Below, in pieces: positions 28,443 to 36,246 of a stretch of 64,000 nucleotides of DNA (positions are counted from its first letter, which is position 1; the number at the start of each line of letters is the position of its first letter). The notes beneath the pieces were generated by a model, which saw nothing but the letters and a program-made list of their open reading frames with translations, was not told where the DNA came from and ran no database searches. The position numbers were made by a program, and so were the translations under genes. The DNA is from DSVQ01 sp964484765 (GTDB lineage Bacteria; Planctomycetota; Planctomycetia; Planctomycetales; Planctomycetaceae): positions 3,807-67,806 of the forward strand of contig CAZAGI010000041.1 in the NCBI GenBank assembly GCA_964484765.1, read 5' to 3'.

Positions 28443-29915
28443 ATGCCTGCACCGCACGTGGTGGAATGCCCCGTTTGTTTTGCCTCGTTGAAGTTGAAGG
28501 CACCGCCCAAACCGGGGGCCCGACTAAAATGCCCGAAGTGTGCCGGGGTCTTTTCGCCGGATGGGGATGCGCCGGAACCCGCCGTGGAAGACGCCGATGC
28601 CGAAGATGATCTGCCGGTTTCCCGGTCCAAGTCGCGCGGGAAACCCGCGGCCGGCAAGAAGAAAAAGAAGAAGCCGGCCAACCTCTTCGTGCCCATCCTC
28701 CTCGGCGTGGTGGCCCTCGTGCTGGTCGGCGGCGGAATCGGACTGTACGTCGCCCGTGATTCGCTGTTCGGCGGTCCGGTCACCGTCGATCTGGCCTACT
28801 GCCAGGTGCCGAACCGTTCGGTGTCGTTCGAGTTCCGCGTGCAGGAATTCCTGCAATCGCCCGCGGTCACGGATGCGATCCGCAACGGCCCGCAATTCGG
28901 TGAATCGAACCCGGCGCTTAAAGAACTCATCGGTGCGGAGATGAGCGACGTCGACGTTGTGCAGGCCCAGATGGCCAGCCCCCCGGGTGGTTTCAATCCT
29001 ATGACGGGACCGTCGGCACCGACCGATGCGCTCGCCATTCTGAAGTGCCGAAAGACGCTGACGCCGCCGACAACCGACGTGTTCGTCCATCAAGGCGTGA
29101 AATGCTACCGCGTAACGGAAAACAGCGGTACGGGAATGGGACTGAAGACCGACACCATGTTCTTCCCGAATCCCACAACGGCGGTGATCGGCAAAGAGAC
29201 CACGGTGCGGCAGATCCTCGACAACTGGAAGACGGGTGCCGCCAAGCCCGCCGCGGGAGTCACCAATCCGGGTTCCACTGTCTTCTTTGTGGCGGAACAG
29301 AGCCTGGTTTCATCGACTATGGCTCAGGCGACCGCGAGTAATCCCATGCTGTCCGTCGGCCCGATGGCCGAAGTCGGTAATGACCTCAAGGGTACCGGAC
29401 AAGTGTTGACGCAGCACGCGACCGCGTTCAGCGTCTCGGCCCAGTTGACCAGCGGGCAAGTTGCATGGTCTGCGTCGGTGCATGGCCGCGATACCGCCGG
29501 TGCCCAGCAGATTCAGGTCGCGCTCGACAGTTTGCGCACAAAACTGCTGGCGCTCGTGACCACATTCACGCAAGCGGGCCTGCCGATTCCCGAAGCGAAC
29601 AAGAAAAACTTCGAACTCGCACAGCAAGTGTTGAACACGCCGTTTCAAGCCACGGGCGATCGAGTCACGCTGGCGATCCCGATTCCCGCTGATCAACAGG
29701 CCAACAGCGTGGCATTACTGGCGCAGTTAATGCCGCCGATGAAATCGTTCAAAGCCGGAGCCTCAACAGCGCCGGCTACCACCACTCCGGGCGTTCCGGC
29801 AACGACGCCCGGAATGCCAACAACAGGACCGCCCGGAATGCCTGCCAGTGGCCCACCGGGAATGCCGGCGAGTGGTCCCCCAGGGATGCCTGCCGCTGTT
29901 CCGGGACCACGATAG
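28443..29915 (+). CDS. zinc-ribbon membrane protein, unknown
   Basis: 490 aa. An N-terminal zinc ribbon (CPVC at 9-12, CPKC near 31) is followed by an acidic then Lys-rich linker, one membrane helix at about 80-103 (FVPILLGVVALVLVGGGIGL) and a large exported domain. The C-terminus has short PGMP repeats of the GPPGMPASGPPGMPA type. The same plan (cytoplasmic zinc ribbon, linker, one helix, extracytoplasmic domain) recurs at 42003-44456. No enzyme motif. ATG 28443 is chosen because the ribbon begins right there. Confidence 0.65.
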   Translation: MPAPHVVECPVCFASLKLKAPPKPGARLKCPKCAGVFSPDGDAPEPAVEDADAEDDLPVSRSKSRGKPAAGKKKKKKPANLFVPILLGVVALVLVGGGIGLYVARDSLFGGPVTVDLAYCQVPNRSVSFEFRVQEFLQSPAVTDAIRNGPQFGESNPALKELIGAEMSDVDVVQAQMASPPGGFNPMTGPSAPTDALAILKCRKTLTPPTTDVFVHQGVKCYRVTENSGTGMGLKTDTMFFPNPTTAVIGKETTVRQILDNWKTGAAKPAAGVTNPGSTVFFVAEQSLVSSTMAQATASNPMLSVGPMAEVGNDLKGTGQVLTQHATAFSVSAQLTSGQVAWSASVHGRDTAGAQQIQVALDSLRTKLLALVTTFTQAGLPIPEANKKNFELAQQVLNTPFQATGDRVTLAIPIPADQQANSVALLAQLMPPMKSFKAGASTAPATTTPGVPATTPGMPTTGPPGMPASGPPGMPASGPPGMPAAVPGPR

Positions 29916-29952
29916 CAGTAATTCATCGTCGCGCTGGAATCGAAAAACAGAA

Positions 29953-29978
29953 GCCCGGCATTTCGGAAAATGCCGGGC
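29953..29978. terminator. bidirectional terminator hairpin
   Basis: GCCCGGCATTT and AAATGCCGGGC pair perfectly (11 bp, 4-nt loop) between two convergent genes, 38 bp after one stop and 12 bp before the other. Confidence 0.8.
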
Positions 29979-29989
29979 CTCGATGGCAC

Positions 29990-30208
29990 TCAATCGTCGT
30001 AGCAACTGCGTGACGCATCGCGACATTCGATGCCGTCGCACAGGCGGTCATCGGGGCCGTAGGTTGTCTGTGTTTTACCGCACCAGAAATTGCCGTCGCC
30101 GGTGACTTCCTTTCCCGGCGGCAAACCGGCGTTGATGTAGAGGCCCTTCGAGAGGAGGCTGCGACAACGGGCCGCGGTTGGTTGCAGGACGGGCAGGTCG
30201 GATGCCAT
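29990..30208 (-). CDS. small cysteine-containing protein in the molybdoenzyme operon
   Basis: 72 aa with five Cys (15, 43, 57, 62, 69), the last three in a C-terminal DRLCDGIECRDASRSCYDD cluster. A strong GGAAGGAG site precedes the ATG, which lies 3 bp after the stop of the FAD subunit. Its position makes it the fourth gene of the xanthine-dehydrogenase-type operon. No family recognised. A role in metal or cofactor binding is only a guess. Confidence 0.7.
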   Translation of the reverse strand: MASDLPVLQPTAARCRSLLSKGLYINAGLPPGKEVTGDGNFWCGKTQTTYGPDDRLCDGIECRDASRSCYDD

Positions 30209-30211
30209 GGG

Positions 30212-31210
30212 TTATGCTCCTTCCGTTGTAAGAAGACCGGCCGCTTTGAGGATCGCCCGCTTCACGGTGGTCCGCGCCAGTTGCACTTTATACTCGTTCT
30301 GCGACAACGGCGTGGCCCGCGAAACTGCCATGTCAGCAGCCGTCCCCGCCGTCTCCTCATCCACACGCTGACCGACGAGCCAACGCGCGGCGTCATTCGC
30401 AATCCACGGCACGGGGGCAACGTGCCCCATCACCAGTTTCGCCTGACGCACCGTCCCGCCTTCAATCTGCAGACACGCGGCGGCGGCGGCGAGCGGCCAA
30501 TCCAAGCCTTCGAGCTGCAGCACTTCATACGTCGCGCTGCGGGTCATCGCGGAATCAGGCAACCACACATGCGAAATGAGTTGCCCCGGCTTGAGAATCG
30601 TGGTCCCTTGCTGGTTCGTCCGTGGTGTGATGAAGAAGTATTCCAGCGGCACCCACTCGGCATCCGTCGGCTGCGGTCCGATCACGCGAACTTTGGCCCC
30701 CCACGCGATCAATCCCGGCGCGAACCGGGACGCACTCACGAACTTCGCCGGCCCCGAGTTACCGAACACCGCGTGATAGCGGTTATCGCCCGTGGCAACC
30801 AGCGATTCGCCTTTGTCGAGCCCGAGCAGCCCGTAACCGTTGCGGTAGTACCAGCAATTGGGGTGATGGCAGAGGTCACCGGCGAGCGTGCCCGATGACT
30901 GAATCTGGATCGCCCGCACGCCGTCGATCACATCAAGCAATGACCGATACTCTGCGAGCAACGGATGGTCGTGCATCTCTTCCAGCGTGACCAGTGCGCC
31001 GATCTTCACGCCGCCCTGTTCAGGAACGACTTCGTGAAAACTGCGGACATGCTTGATGTCGACCACGCGCTCGGTGCGGACGACATCGGCTTTCAACAAA
31101 TTGAGCAGATCGGTCCCGCCGGCGAGCACTGCGGTCTGGCCGCCGCGATCGTTGAGGAACTCGACGGCTTCGGCTTCAGTCTCCGGACGGGCGTATTCGA
31201 AGGGTCTCAT
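30212..31210 (-). CDS. FAD-binding subunit (CoxM-like) of xanthine dehydrogenase family enzyme
   Basis: 332 aa. The FAD-binding PCMH fold starts MRPFEYARPETEAEAVEFL, with the phosphate-binding loop VLAGGTDLLNLLKADV at about 31-46 and the IGALVTLEEMHDHP segment. A CO-dehydrogenase flavoprotein C-terminal domain follows (about 215-320). It passes electrons from the iron-sulfur subunit to an acceptor. ATG overlaps the large-subunit stop (ATGA), so translation is coupled. Confidence 0.92.
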   Translation of the reverse strand: MRPFEYARPETEAEAVEFLNDRGGQTAVLAGGTDLLNLLKADVVRTERVVDIKHVRSFHEVVPEQGGVKIGALVTLEEMHDHPLLAEYRSLLDVIDGVRAIQIQSSGTLAGDLCHHPNCWYYRNGYGLLGLDKGESLVATGDNRYHAVFGNSGPAKFVSASRFAPGLIAWGAKVRVIGPQPTDAEWVPLEYFFITPRTNQQGTTILKPGQLISHVWLPDSAMTRSATYEVLQLEGLDWPLAAAAACLQIEGGTVRQAKLVMGHVAPVPWIANDAARWLVGQRVDEETAGTAADMAVSRATPLSQNEYKVQLARTTVKRAILKAAGLLTTEGA

Positions 31211-33348
31211 GCCTTCGCTCCTTTCAGGGCTTCCAGCACCCGTTGCGGTGTGAGGGGCAAGACGGGAACTCGCACGCCGATGGCATTCGCGACGGCGTTG
31301 GAGATGGCGGCCATCGGGGCAATCGCCGGAGGTTCGCCCAGGCCGATGACGCCTCGCTGGTACTCGCTTTCCGGTTCGTAGAACTCGATCACGAACTCGC
31401 CGATGTCACCGATCCGGGGCAACTTGTAGTTGGCCAGATCGGCATTGATGAACCGGCCGGTCTTGTTGTCCATGATGCGTTCTTCGGTGAGCGCGGAGGC
31501 GATCCCCATGATGAGCGCCCCGGCGACCTGGCTGCGGGCTGTGAGGCGATCGACCACGAGGCCGATGTCCTGCACCGCGACCATTTTCACCATGCGGACG
31601 ACGCCGGTTTCCGTGTCGACGGCAACTTCCGCCATCTGCACACCACCGACCTGGCCGCTCGTGAGACCGTCTTCCTTCGGGCCTTCGCCGGTGACTTCAA
31701 GCGCCATCGGACCGATGAGACCCGCCGCCTGCTTCCATGTGCAGATGGCTTTGCCGTCGGACCAGACTTGCGCGTCCTTCACCGTCAACCCGTCGGCGGA
31801 GACGTTGTACTTCGCCGCGACCAGATCGTAGATCTTCCACAGTGCTGTCTGCGAGGCCCGTCGCACCGGGCCGGCGACCCCGCCGATGGTGGTGCTGCCG
31901 CCGGATGGTCCTGCCTTCGGATACTTATTCGATCCCAGGTGGACTTTCACACTGGACAGCGGGATGCCGAACGTTTCCGCAACCACCACACCAATGCAGG
32001 TCCGCGTGCCGGTGCCGATATCCTGCGAACCGAGGAATGTTTCGCAGGTGCCGTCGGGGTGAACTTTGAGCTGGCAGCTTGCCGCGTGGGCGGCCCCGCC
32101 CCACGTATGCAGCGCGAGACCCACGCCGCGCTTCACGGCACCGCCCGGTCCTTTGCCGTGCGGATGCCATTTCGTCTTCCAGTCCATCAACTTCGCGGCG
32201 ATCTCCAACTCCGGGGCGTAGATGTGAGCGAGCTTGGTCAATCCCAGGTTCTTCTTGAAGAACTCCAGACTGTCCATTCCCATCTTCGCGGCGAGGTCGT
32301 CCATCGCTGTGTCGGTGTAGGCACAGGCTTGCGGATGGTTCGGCGCCCGCCAGGCGCGATTCGGCCCGGTGTTGCACACCAAGCCCGTTGCCGTGCGGCG
32401 ACGATTCGGCGGATCGAACACATACGGCGTGACGGTCAGGGCGACCGTCGAACCATTCGTGCCACTGGTGCCCCAGTGATGGCTGTCCCACGCCGTGATT
32501 TTGCCGTCGGCGTCGCAACCGATTGTGACTTCCGCAAAGGCCGAGGGACGTGTCCCGGCGACTTTCAATTCGGTCGGACGGTCGAGCATCAGCCGCACGG
32601 GCTTGCCCGCTTCCTTCGCCATTTTGGCACAGGCAACCCCCCATTCATCGGCCGCAAACTTCGAGCCGAAGCCGCCGCCGACGTATTCACACAGAATCGT
32701 GACGTTGGCTTCTTCGATCCCCAGCGGCCCAGCGAATTGCCCCGCGGTCCCGGAGACATTCTGCGTCGAGAGTTGCACCTTCAGCTTGTCGAGCGTCTCC
32801 CATTCACAGTGCGAACCGTGCGGTTCGAGACACATGTGGGTGATCGTCGGCACACCGTAGAAGCCCTTGTGAACCGCTTTGGCTTCGGCGAGGGCTTTGT
32901 CGACGTCGCCGGTGTTCTGGTTGCCGAGCGACTTCGTCAGCATCTTCGCTTTGGCGGCTTCGAGATCGCGCTCATCGACGAGATGGTCGAGCACCTCGTA
33001 GGTGATTTCGATCGCCCGCAGCCCATCTTCGGCGAGTTCGGGGCGGTCCGCGGCGACGGCGACGATCAATTCGCCTTCCCATCGCATCTCGGTGCCGACG
33101 TCGCGGAAGACATGCACGACCTTCACGCCGGGCACGGCTTTCGCCTTCTCGACGTTCAGCTTCGCGACCTTGGCATGCGCGTGCGGACACGTCAACAGCT
33201 TCGCGAACAACGTTCCCTGCGTGTTGATGTCGTTGCTGTACTTGGCTTGACCGCTGGCTTTCGCGGCACCGTCGTAGACGCGCGGCACGTCTTTCCCGAG
33301 CAGTTGCCGCTCGTCCATTTTCGGCCAGGAGAATTTGCGTTCAGCCAT
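31207..33348 (-). CDS. molybdopterin-binding large subunit, xanthine dehydrogenase family
   Basis: 713 aa. Domains: aldehyde oxidase/xanthine dehydrogenase a/b hammerhead (about 20-130) and the two molybdopterin-binding domains. Visible motifs include CEYVGGGFGSKFAADEWG, NRAWRAPNHPQACAYTDTAMD and, near the C-terminus, IGLGEPPAIAP with the catalytic Glu of the family. It hydroxylates an aldehyde, purine or other heterocycle; the substrate is unknown. ATG 33348 has a GGGAGGGG site at 7 bp and is preferred. A GTG at 33354 would overlap the small-subunit stop but sits too close to that site. Confidence 0.93.
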   Translation of the reverse strand: MAERKFSWPKMDERQLLGKDVPRVYDGAAKASGQAKYSNDINTQGTLFAKLLTCPHAHAKVAKLNVEKAKAVPGVKVVHVFRDVGTEMRWEGELIVAVAADRPELAEDGLRAIEITYEVLDHLVDERDLEAAKAKMLTKSLGNQNTGDVDKALAEAKAVHKGFYGVPTITHMCLEPHGSHCEWETLDKLKVQLSTQNVSGTAGQFAGPLGIEEANVTILCEYVGGGFGSKFAADEWGVACAKMAKEAGKPVRLMLDRPTELKVAGTRPSAFAEVTIGCDADGKITAWDSHHWGTSGTNGSTVALTVTPYVFDPPNRRRTATGLVCNTGPNRAWRAPNHPQACAYTDTAMDDLAAKMGMDSLEFFKKNLGLTKLAHIYAPELEIAAKLMDWKTKWHPHGKGPGGAVKRGVGLALHTWGGAAHAASCQLKVHPDGTCETFLGSQDIGTGTRTCIGVVVAETFGIPLSSVKVHLGSNKYPKAGPSGGSTTIGGVAGPVRRASQTALWKIYDLVAAKYNVSADGLTVKDAQVWSDGKAICTWKQAAGLIGPMALEVTGEGPKEDGLTSGQVGGVQMAEVAVDTETGVVRMVKMVAVQDIGLVVDRLTARSQVAGALIMGIASALTEERIMDNKTGRFINADLANYKLPRIGDIGEFVIEFYEPESEYQRGVIGLGEPPAIAPMAAISNAVANAIGVRVPVLPLTPQRVLEALKGAKA

Positions 33349-33350
33349 GG

Positions 33351-33977
33351 TCACGCCCCTCCCTTCTTGGTCTGCGCGACTTCGTATGCGGCTTTCAGCA
33401 CGCTGTCATACGTGCCGCAGCGGCAGATGTTCCCGCCGAGTCCTTTGCGGCAGTCGTCCACCGTCGCACCGGGATTGGAATTGCAGAATCCGCGGACGGC
33501 CATCACGAAGCCCGGCGTGCAGAACCCGCACTGCATGCCGTCGTGTTTGACGAAGGCGTCGATCACGGCGTCGGTTTTCGTCGGCGTCAACAGCGATTCC
33601 GCTGTGACGATCTTCTTGCCCACACATTCGATGGCCAGCCGCGTGCAGGAATAAACGGGCTTGCCATCAATGTGCACGGTACACGCGCCGCACACCGCGC
33701 GATCGCACACATCCTTACACGCGGTCAGGTTGAGATCGTTCCGCAACGCGTCCATCAGCGTGACGCGCGGCTCAACGGTAATCTCTTTGTCTTGTCCGTT
33801 GACGTTGAGTTTGATTTTCTGCGGGGCGGCCGCAGCAACTTTCTTCGGGACGTCCTGAGCCGATGCTTCATCCTCCGCGGTGACCAGGGCGGTTGCCGCT
33901 ACGGCAGCCCCGGAGCCTTTGAGAAAATCGCGGCGATGAAACCCCGGCCCGTTTCGGGTCGGCGAGTCGTGTGACAT
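33351..33977 (-). CDS. [2Fe-2S] small subunit (CoxS-like) with Tat signal
   Basis: 208 aa. A twin-arginine signal HRRDFLKGSG at 14-23 and Ala-rich stretch direct export. Plant-type ferredoxin domain: Cys91, Cys96, Cys99 and Cys111. The second cluster is held by Cys150, Cys153, Cys185 and Cys187 (CGFC and CRC motifs). It moves electrons from the molybdenum site. Only this subunit carries a Tat signal, so the large subunit is probably carried across with it (hitchhiking). Operon order S-L-M plus the small Cys protein. Confidence 0.93.
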   Translation of the reverse strand: MSHDSPTRNGPGFHRRDFLKGSGAAVAATALVTAEDEASAQDVPKKVAAAAPQKIKLNVNGQDKEITVEPRVTLMDALRNDLNLTACKDVCDRAVCGACTVHIDGKPVYSCTRLAIECVGKKIVTAESLLTPTKTDAVIDAFVKHDGMQCGFCTPGFVMAVRGFCNSNPGATVDDCRKGLGGNICRCGTYDSVLKAAYEVAQTKKGGA

Positions 33978-34267
33978 GGTTGCAGCTCTCCTTCGCAGCC
34001 AGAGTACGCGTCGGTCGCTTGTAGATCTTCCATTGATGCCGATCCCCGCTCCGCGGGAAGAGCATCCCCCGGCCAGGGTGTGGTTGGCTCAGAAACAGCA
34101 CGGCAGACAGGCACTCCGCGGAGCCAAACCCCTCGGCCGATTCTAATGCGCCGAAAAATTCGCACAACGGTGTGACTCAAAAATCTCGACGCGCTCGACT
34201 TGTGAATTGTTGGGGATGGGCTCGTACAATGCGATTGACTCGAGGAGACTCCACTGGGAGTGTCGCC

Positions 34268-35005
34268 ATGGCACGTGCAAAGTGGTGGTGGGTGTCGCTG
34301 ATCTTGATTTGCGGTAGTCGAGCGTGGGCCGGGATGCCCGCGCCGCTTCCGACACCGTTTACGGCGGACAAATTCCCCCACAGCGAACAACTGAGCCCGT
34401 GGATCGGCGAGCGCCTCCAGGCGCTCTCCTTTTTCATTGCAGCGACCTTGTTTATTGCGATTGTGGTCCGTGGGTTGTGGAATTTGCTCCGCCGGGATTG
34501 GCCCAGTCTGCCGCCATTGACGTATCTCGGAGCGCTGACCGCTACTTTGTTGTGGGGACTGGTCTCGATCGTCGTATTGACGATGATCTCCGGTGCACGC
34601 GAGTTGATGACTCCCGGCGCGTGGCGGAAACAGGGATGGACATACCGACTGGATCCGCCTTCCACGTCCGAGCCGTATTTTCGGCAGCAACGCCGTGAGC
34701 GACTGGAAGCGTTGCGGGTTGCGTTGTTGCGTTTCGCCGCCACACATGCTGGTCACTATCCCTCCGAGCCGAAAGAACTCGGGGAAGTTTGGTCCCTTCC
34801 CGCGCATCCGGGGTTCGCGTTCATGTACCGACCGGGACAAACGGCGGCGGTGAATTCGGCCGCCGTGCTGGTGTTCGAGCCAGAAGTCGGTGATCCCGAC
34901 CGGTACGTGCTTCTCGTCAATGGGATGATCGGCACGATGCGCACGCCCGAACTGGACGCCGCGTTATCGCAACAGGACGCCGTGCCGAAGGAGACGCCAC
35001 CATAA
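34268..35005 (+). CDS. membrane protein, unknown
   Basis: 245 aa from ATG 34268, which has a GGGAG site 8 bp upstream. A signal-like helix (about 4-22), then two membrane helices (about 50-70 and 86-108) and a soluble domain. The segment FRQQRRERLEALRVALLRFAATHAGHYP followed by PKELGEVW is like the part of DUF1559 and pseudopilin proteins that measures sample length, so it may be a distant relative. Followed closely by a second membrane protein with a DUF1559-like domain; the two likely form an operon. Confidence 0.6.
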   Translation: MARAKWWWVSLILICGSRAWAGMPAPLPTPFTADKFPHSEQLSPWIGERLQALSFFIAATLFIAIVVRGLWNLLRRDWPSLPPLTYLGALTATLLWGLVSIVVLTMISGARELMTPGAWRKQGWTYRLDPPSTSEPYFRQQRRERLEALRVALLRFAATHAGHYPSEPKELGEVWSLPAHPGFAFMYRPGQTAAVNSAAVLVFEPEVGDPDRYVLLVNGMIGTMRTPELDAALSQQDAVPKETPP

Positions 35006-35046
35006 ACGCTTCTCCCGAACAAAAATTCGAACCGCTCGCTTACTGG

Positions 35047-36117
35047 ATGGTCATTGGCCTGGCGTTGTTCGGCGGATACTTGCTGTTGATCCTCTCGGCG
35101 TATGCCATCGCCGACACCGCCGGACTGCATGCCATCCATTCGGTCCTCTTCGGTTGGATTTCATTTTTGTCACAGCGACTGGAAACCTTTCAGCCCGATG
35201 GGCCGACGGCCGGGGTGGGGTTGGGGGCGTTGGTCCTTCTGGTGATCGTTGTGCAGGTTATCGGTCGGAGAGTGAGTGGAGCCTGGACGGGATCGGGCCG
35301 ATGGACATGGCGATCCTCACTGGCAACGACGATGGGCGTATTGCTGCTGTTCGCCGGCGGCGTGTCGCTTGTTGGGGCAGCTCATCAAGCAATCTGGCTG
35401 ACGAGCGATGCGCAGTCTCAAAAGACCAAGAACCGCTCGACGTTCTGGCCTGAACCCGGACCGTTGAACATCATTGCGCAAGCGCGCTTCGCCGCATCGT
35501 ACACCGGATCCCGAACTAATCTGAAAATCGTGATGATGGCGATGAACAACTACCAAGACAATTACAAGGCCTTTCCCGCAGGTGCCTACACGGATGATCG
35601 AGGTCGCAGCTTGCATGGTTGGGTTTTTCCACTAGGAGGTTTAGCCGGGTTTTACACGGAACCGGATTGGAGACAGGAACCTTGGGATGGGCCAACGAAT
35701 CAGAATTACGCTAAAGGAGCACTACTCGATTTTATCAGTCCACATCTCGGCTGGCACGGGCAGTTCGATGAGAATGGCCATGCCTACATGCACTATGCCG
35801 CCAACGTGCATGGCTTCCCGAACAACCGCGGATTGATGATGTCGGAGATCACCGACGGAACCTCGAATACGCTGGCCATCGGGGAAGTCGCCGAGAACTT
35901 TCAGCCGTGGGCCTCGCCGTGGAACCGCCGCGACCCCAGCGACGGTATCAACGACGTTCCCTGGGGATTTGGTGGCCCTCCTTCGCAGCGCGGAGCATTG
36001 TTCGTCTTCTTCGACGGCAGCGTGCGTCTGATCCCGCGCAACATCGACCGTTCGGTCCTCCGCTCGCTCGGTCTCCCGAACGACGGCGGTCCAACCGAAA
36101 ATTGGGATCGTGAATGA
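35047..36117 (+). CDS. membrane-anchored DUF1559-like protein, start uncertain
   Basis: 356 aa from ATG 35047. Three membrane helices (about 1-22, 55-73, 90-112), then a DUF1559-type domain: NLKIVMMAMNNYQDNYKAFP, MHYAANVHGFPNNRG, MSEITDGTSNTLAIGEV and the ending GALFVFFDGSVRLIP, which is the DG part of the family C-terminal motif. No prepilin signal. The frame stays open into the upstream gene with plausible residues (NASPEQKFEPLAYW), and a GGAG sits 8 bp before an ATA at 35002. The ATG has no ribosome site, so the true start may be an unusual upstream codon. Confidence 0.75.
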   Translation: MVIGLALFGGYLLLILSAYAIADTAGLHAIHSVLFGWISFLSQRLETFQPDGPTAGVGLGALVLLVIVVQVIGRRVSGAWTGSGRWTWRSSLATTMGVLLLFAGGVSLVGAAHQAIWLTSDAQSQKTKNRSTFWPEPGPLNIIAQARFAASYTGSRTNLKIVMMAMNNYQDNYKAFPAGAYTDDRGRSLHGWVFPLGGLAGFYTEPDWRQEPWDGPTNQNYAKGALLDFISPHLGWHGQFDENGHAYMHYAANVHGFPNNRGLMMSEITDGTSNTLAIGEVAENFQPWASPWNRRDPSDGINDVPWGFGGPPSQRGALFVFFDGSVRLIPRNIDRSVLRSLGLPNDGGPTENWDRE

Positions 36118-36246
36118 CGTTCTGAAAGGGAAGGAATCCCCACGTTCCTTTTTGTTTCAAAGAAGGACTTCCAGTCGAGTTTCGTGCAGCCATCTCGTAG
36201 AATGCGAGGAACATCATTCCGCCGTTCGCGATCGAGATATGCCGCG

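Noticed and set aside
31243..33654. 803-codon plus-strand open frame
   Set aside because: Antisense shadow of the molybdopterin subunit, His/Arg-rich with no family signature. The minus-strand protein is unambiguous.
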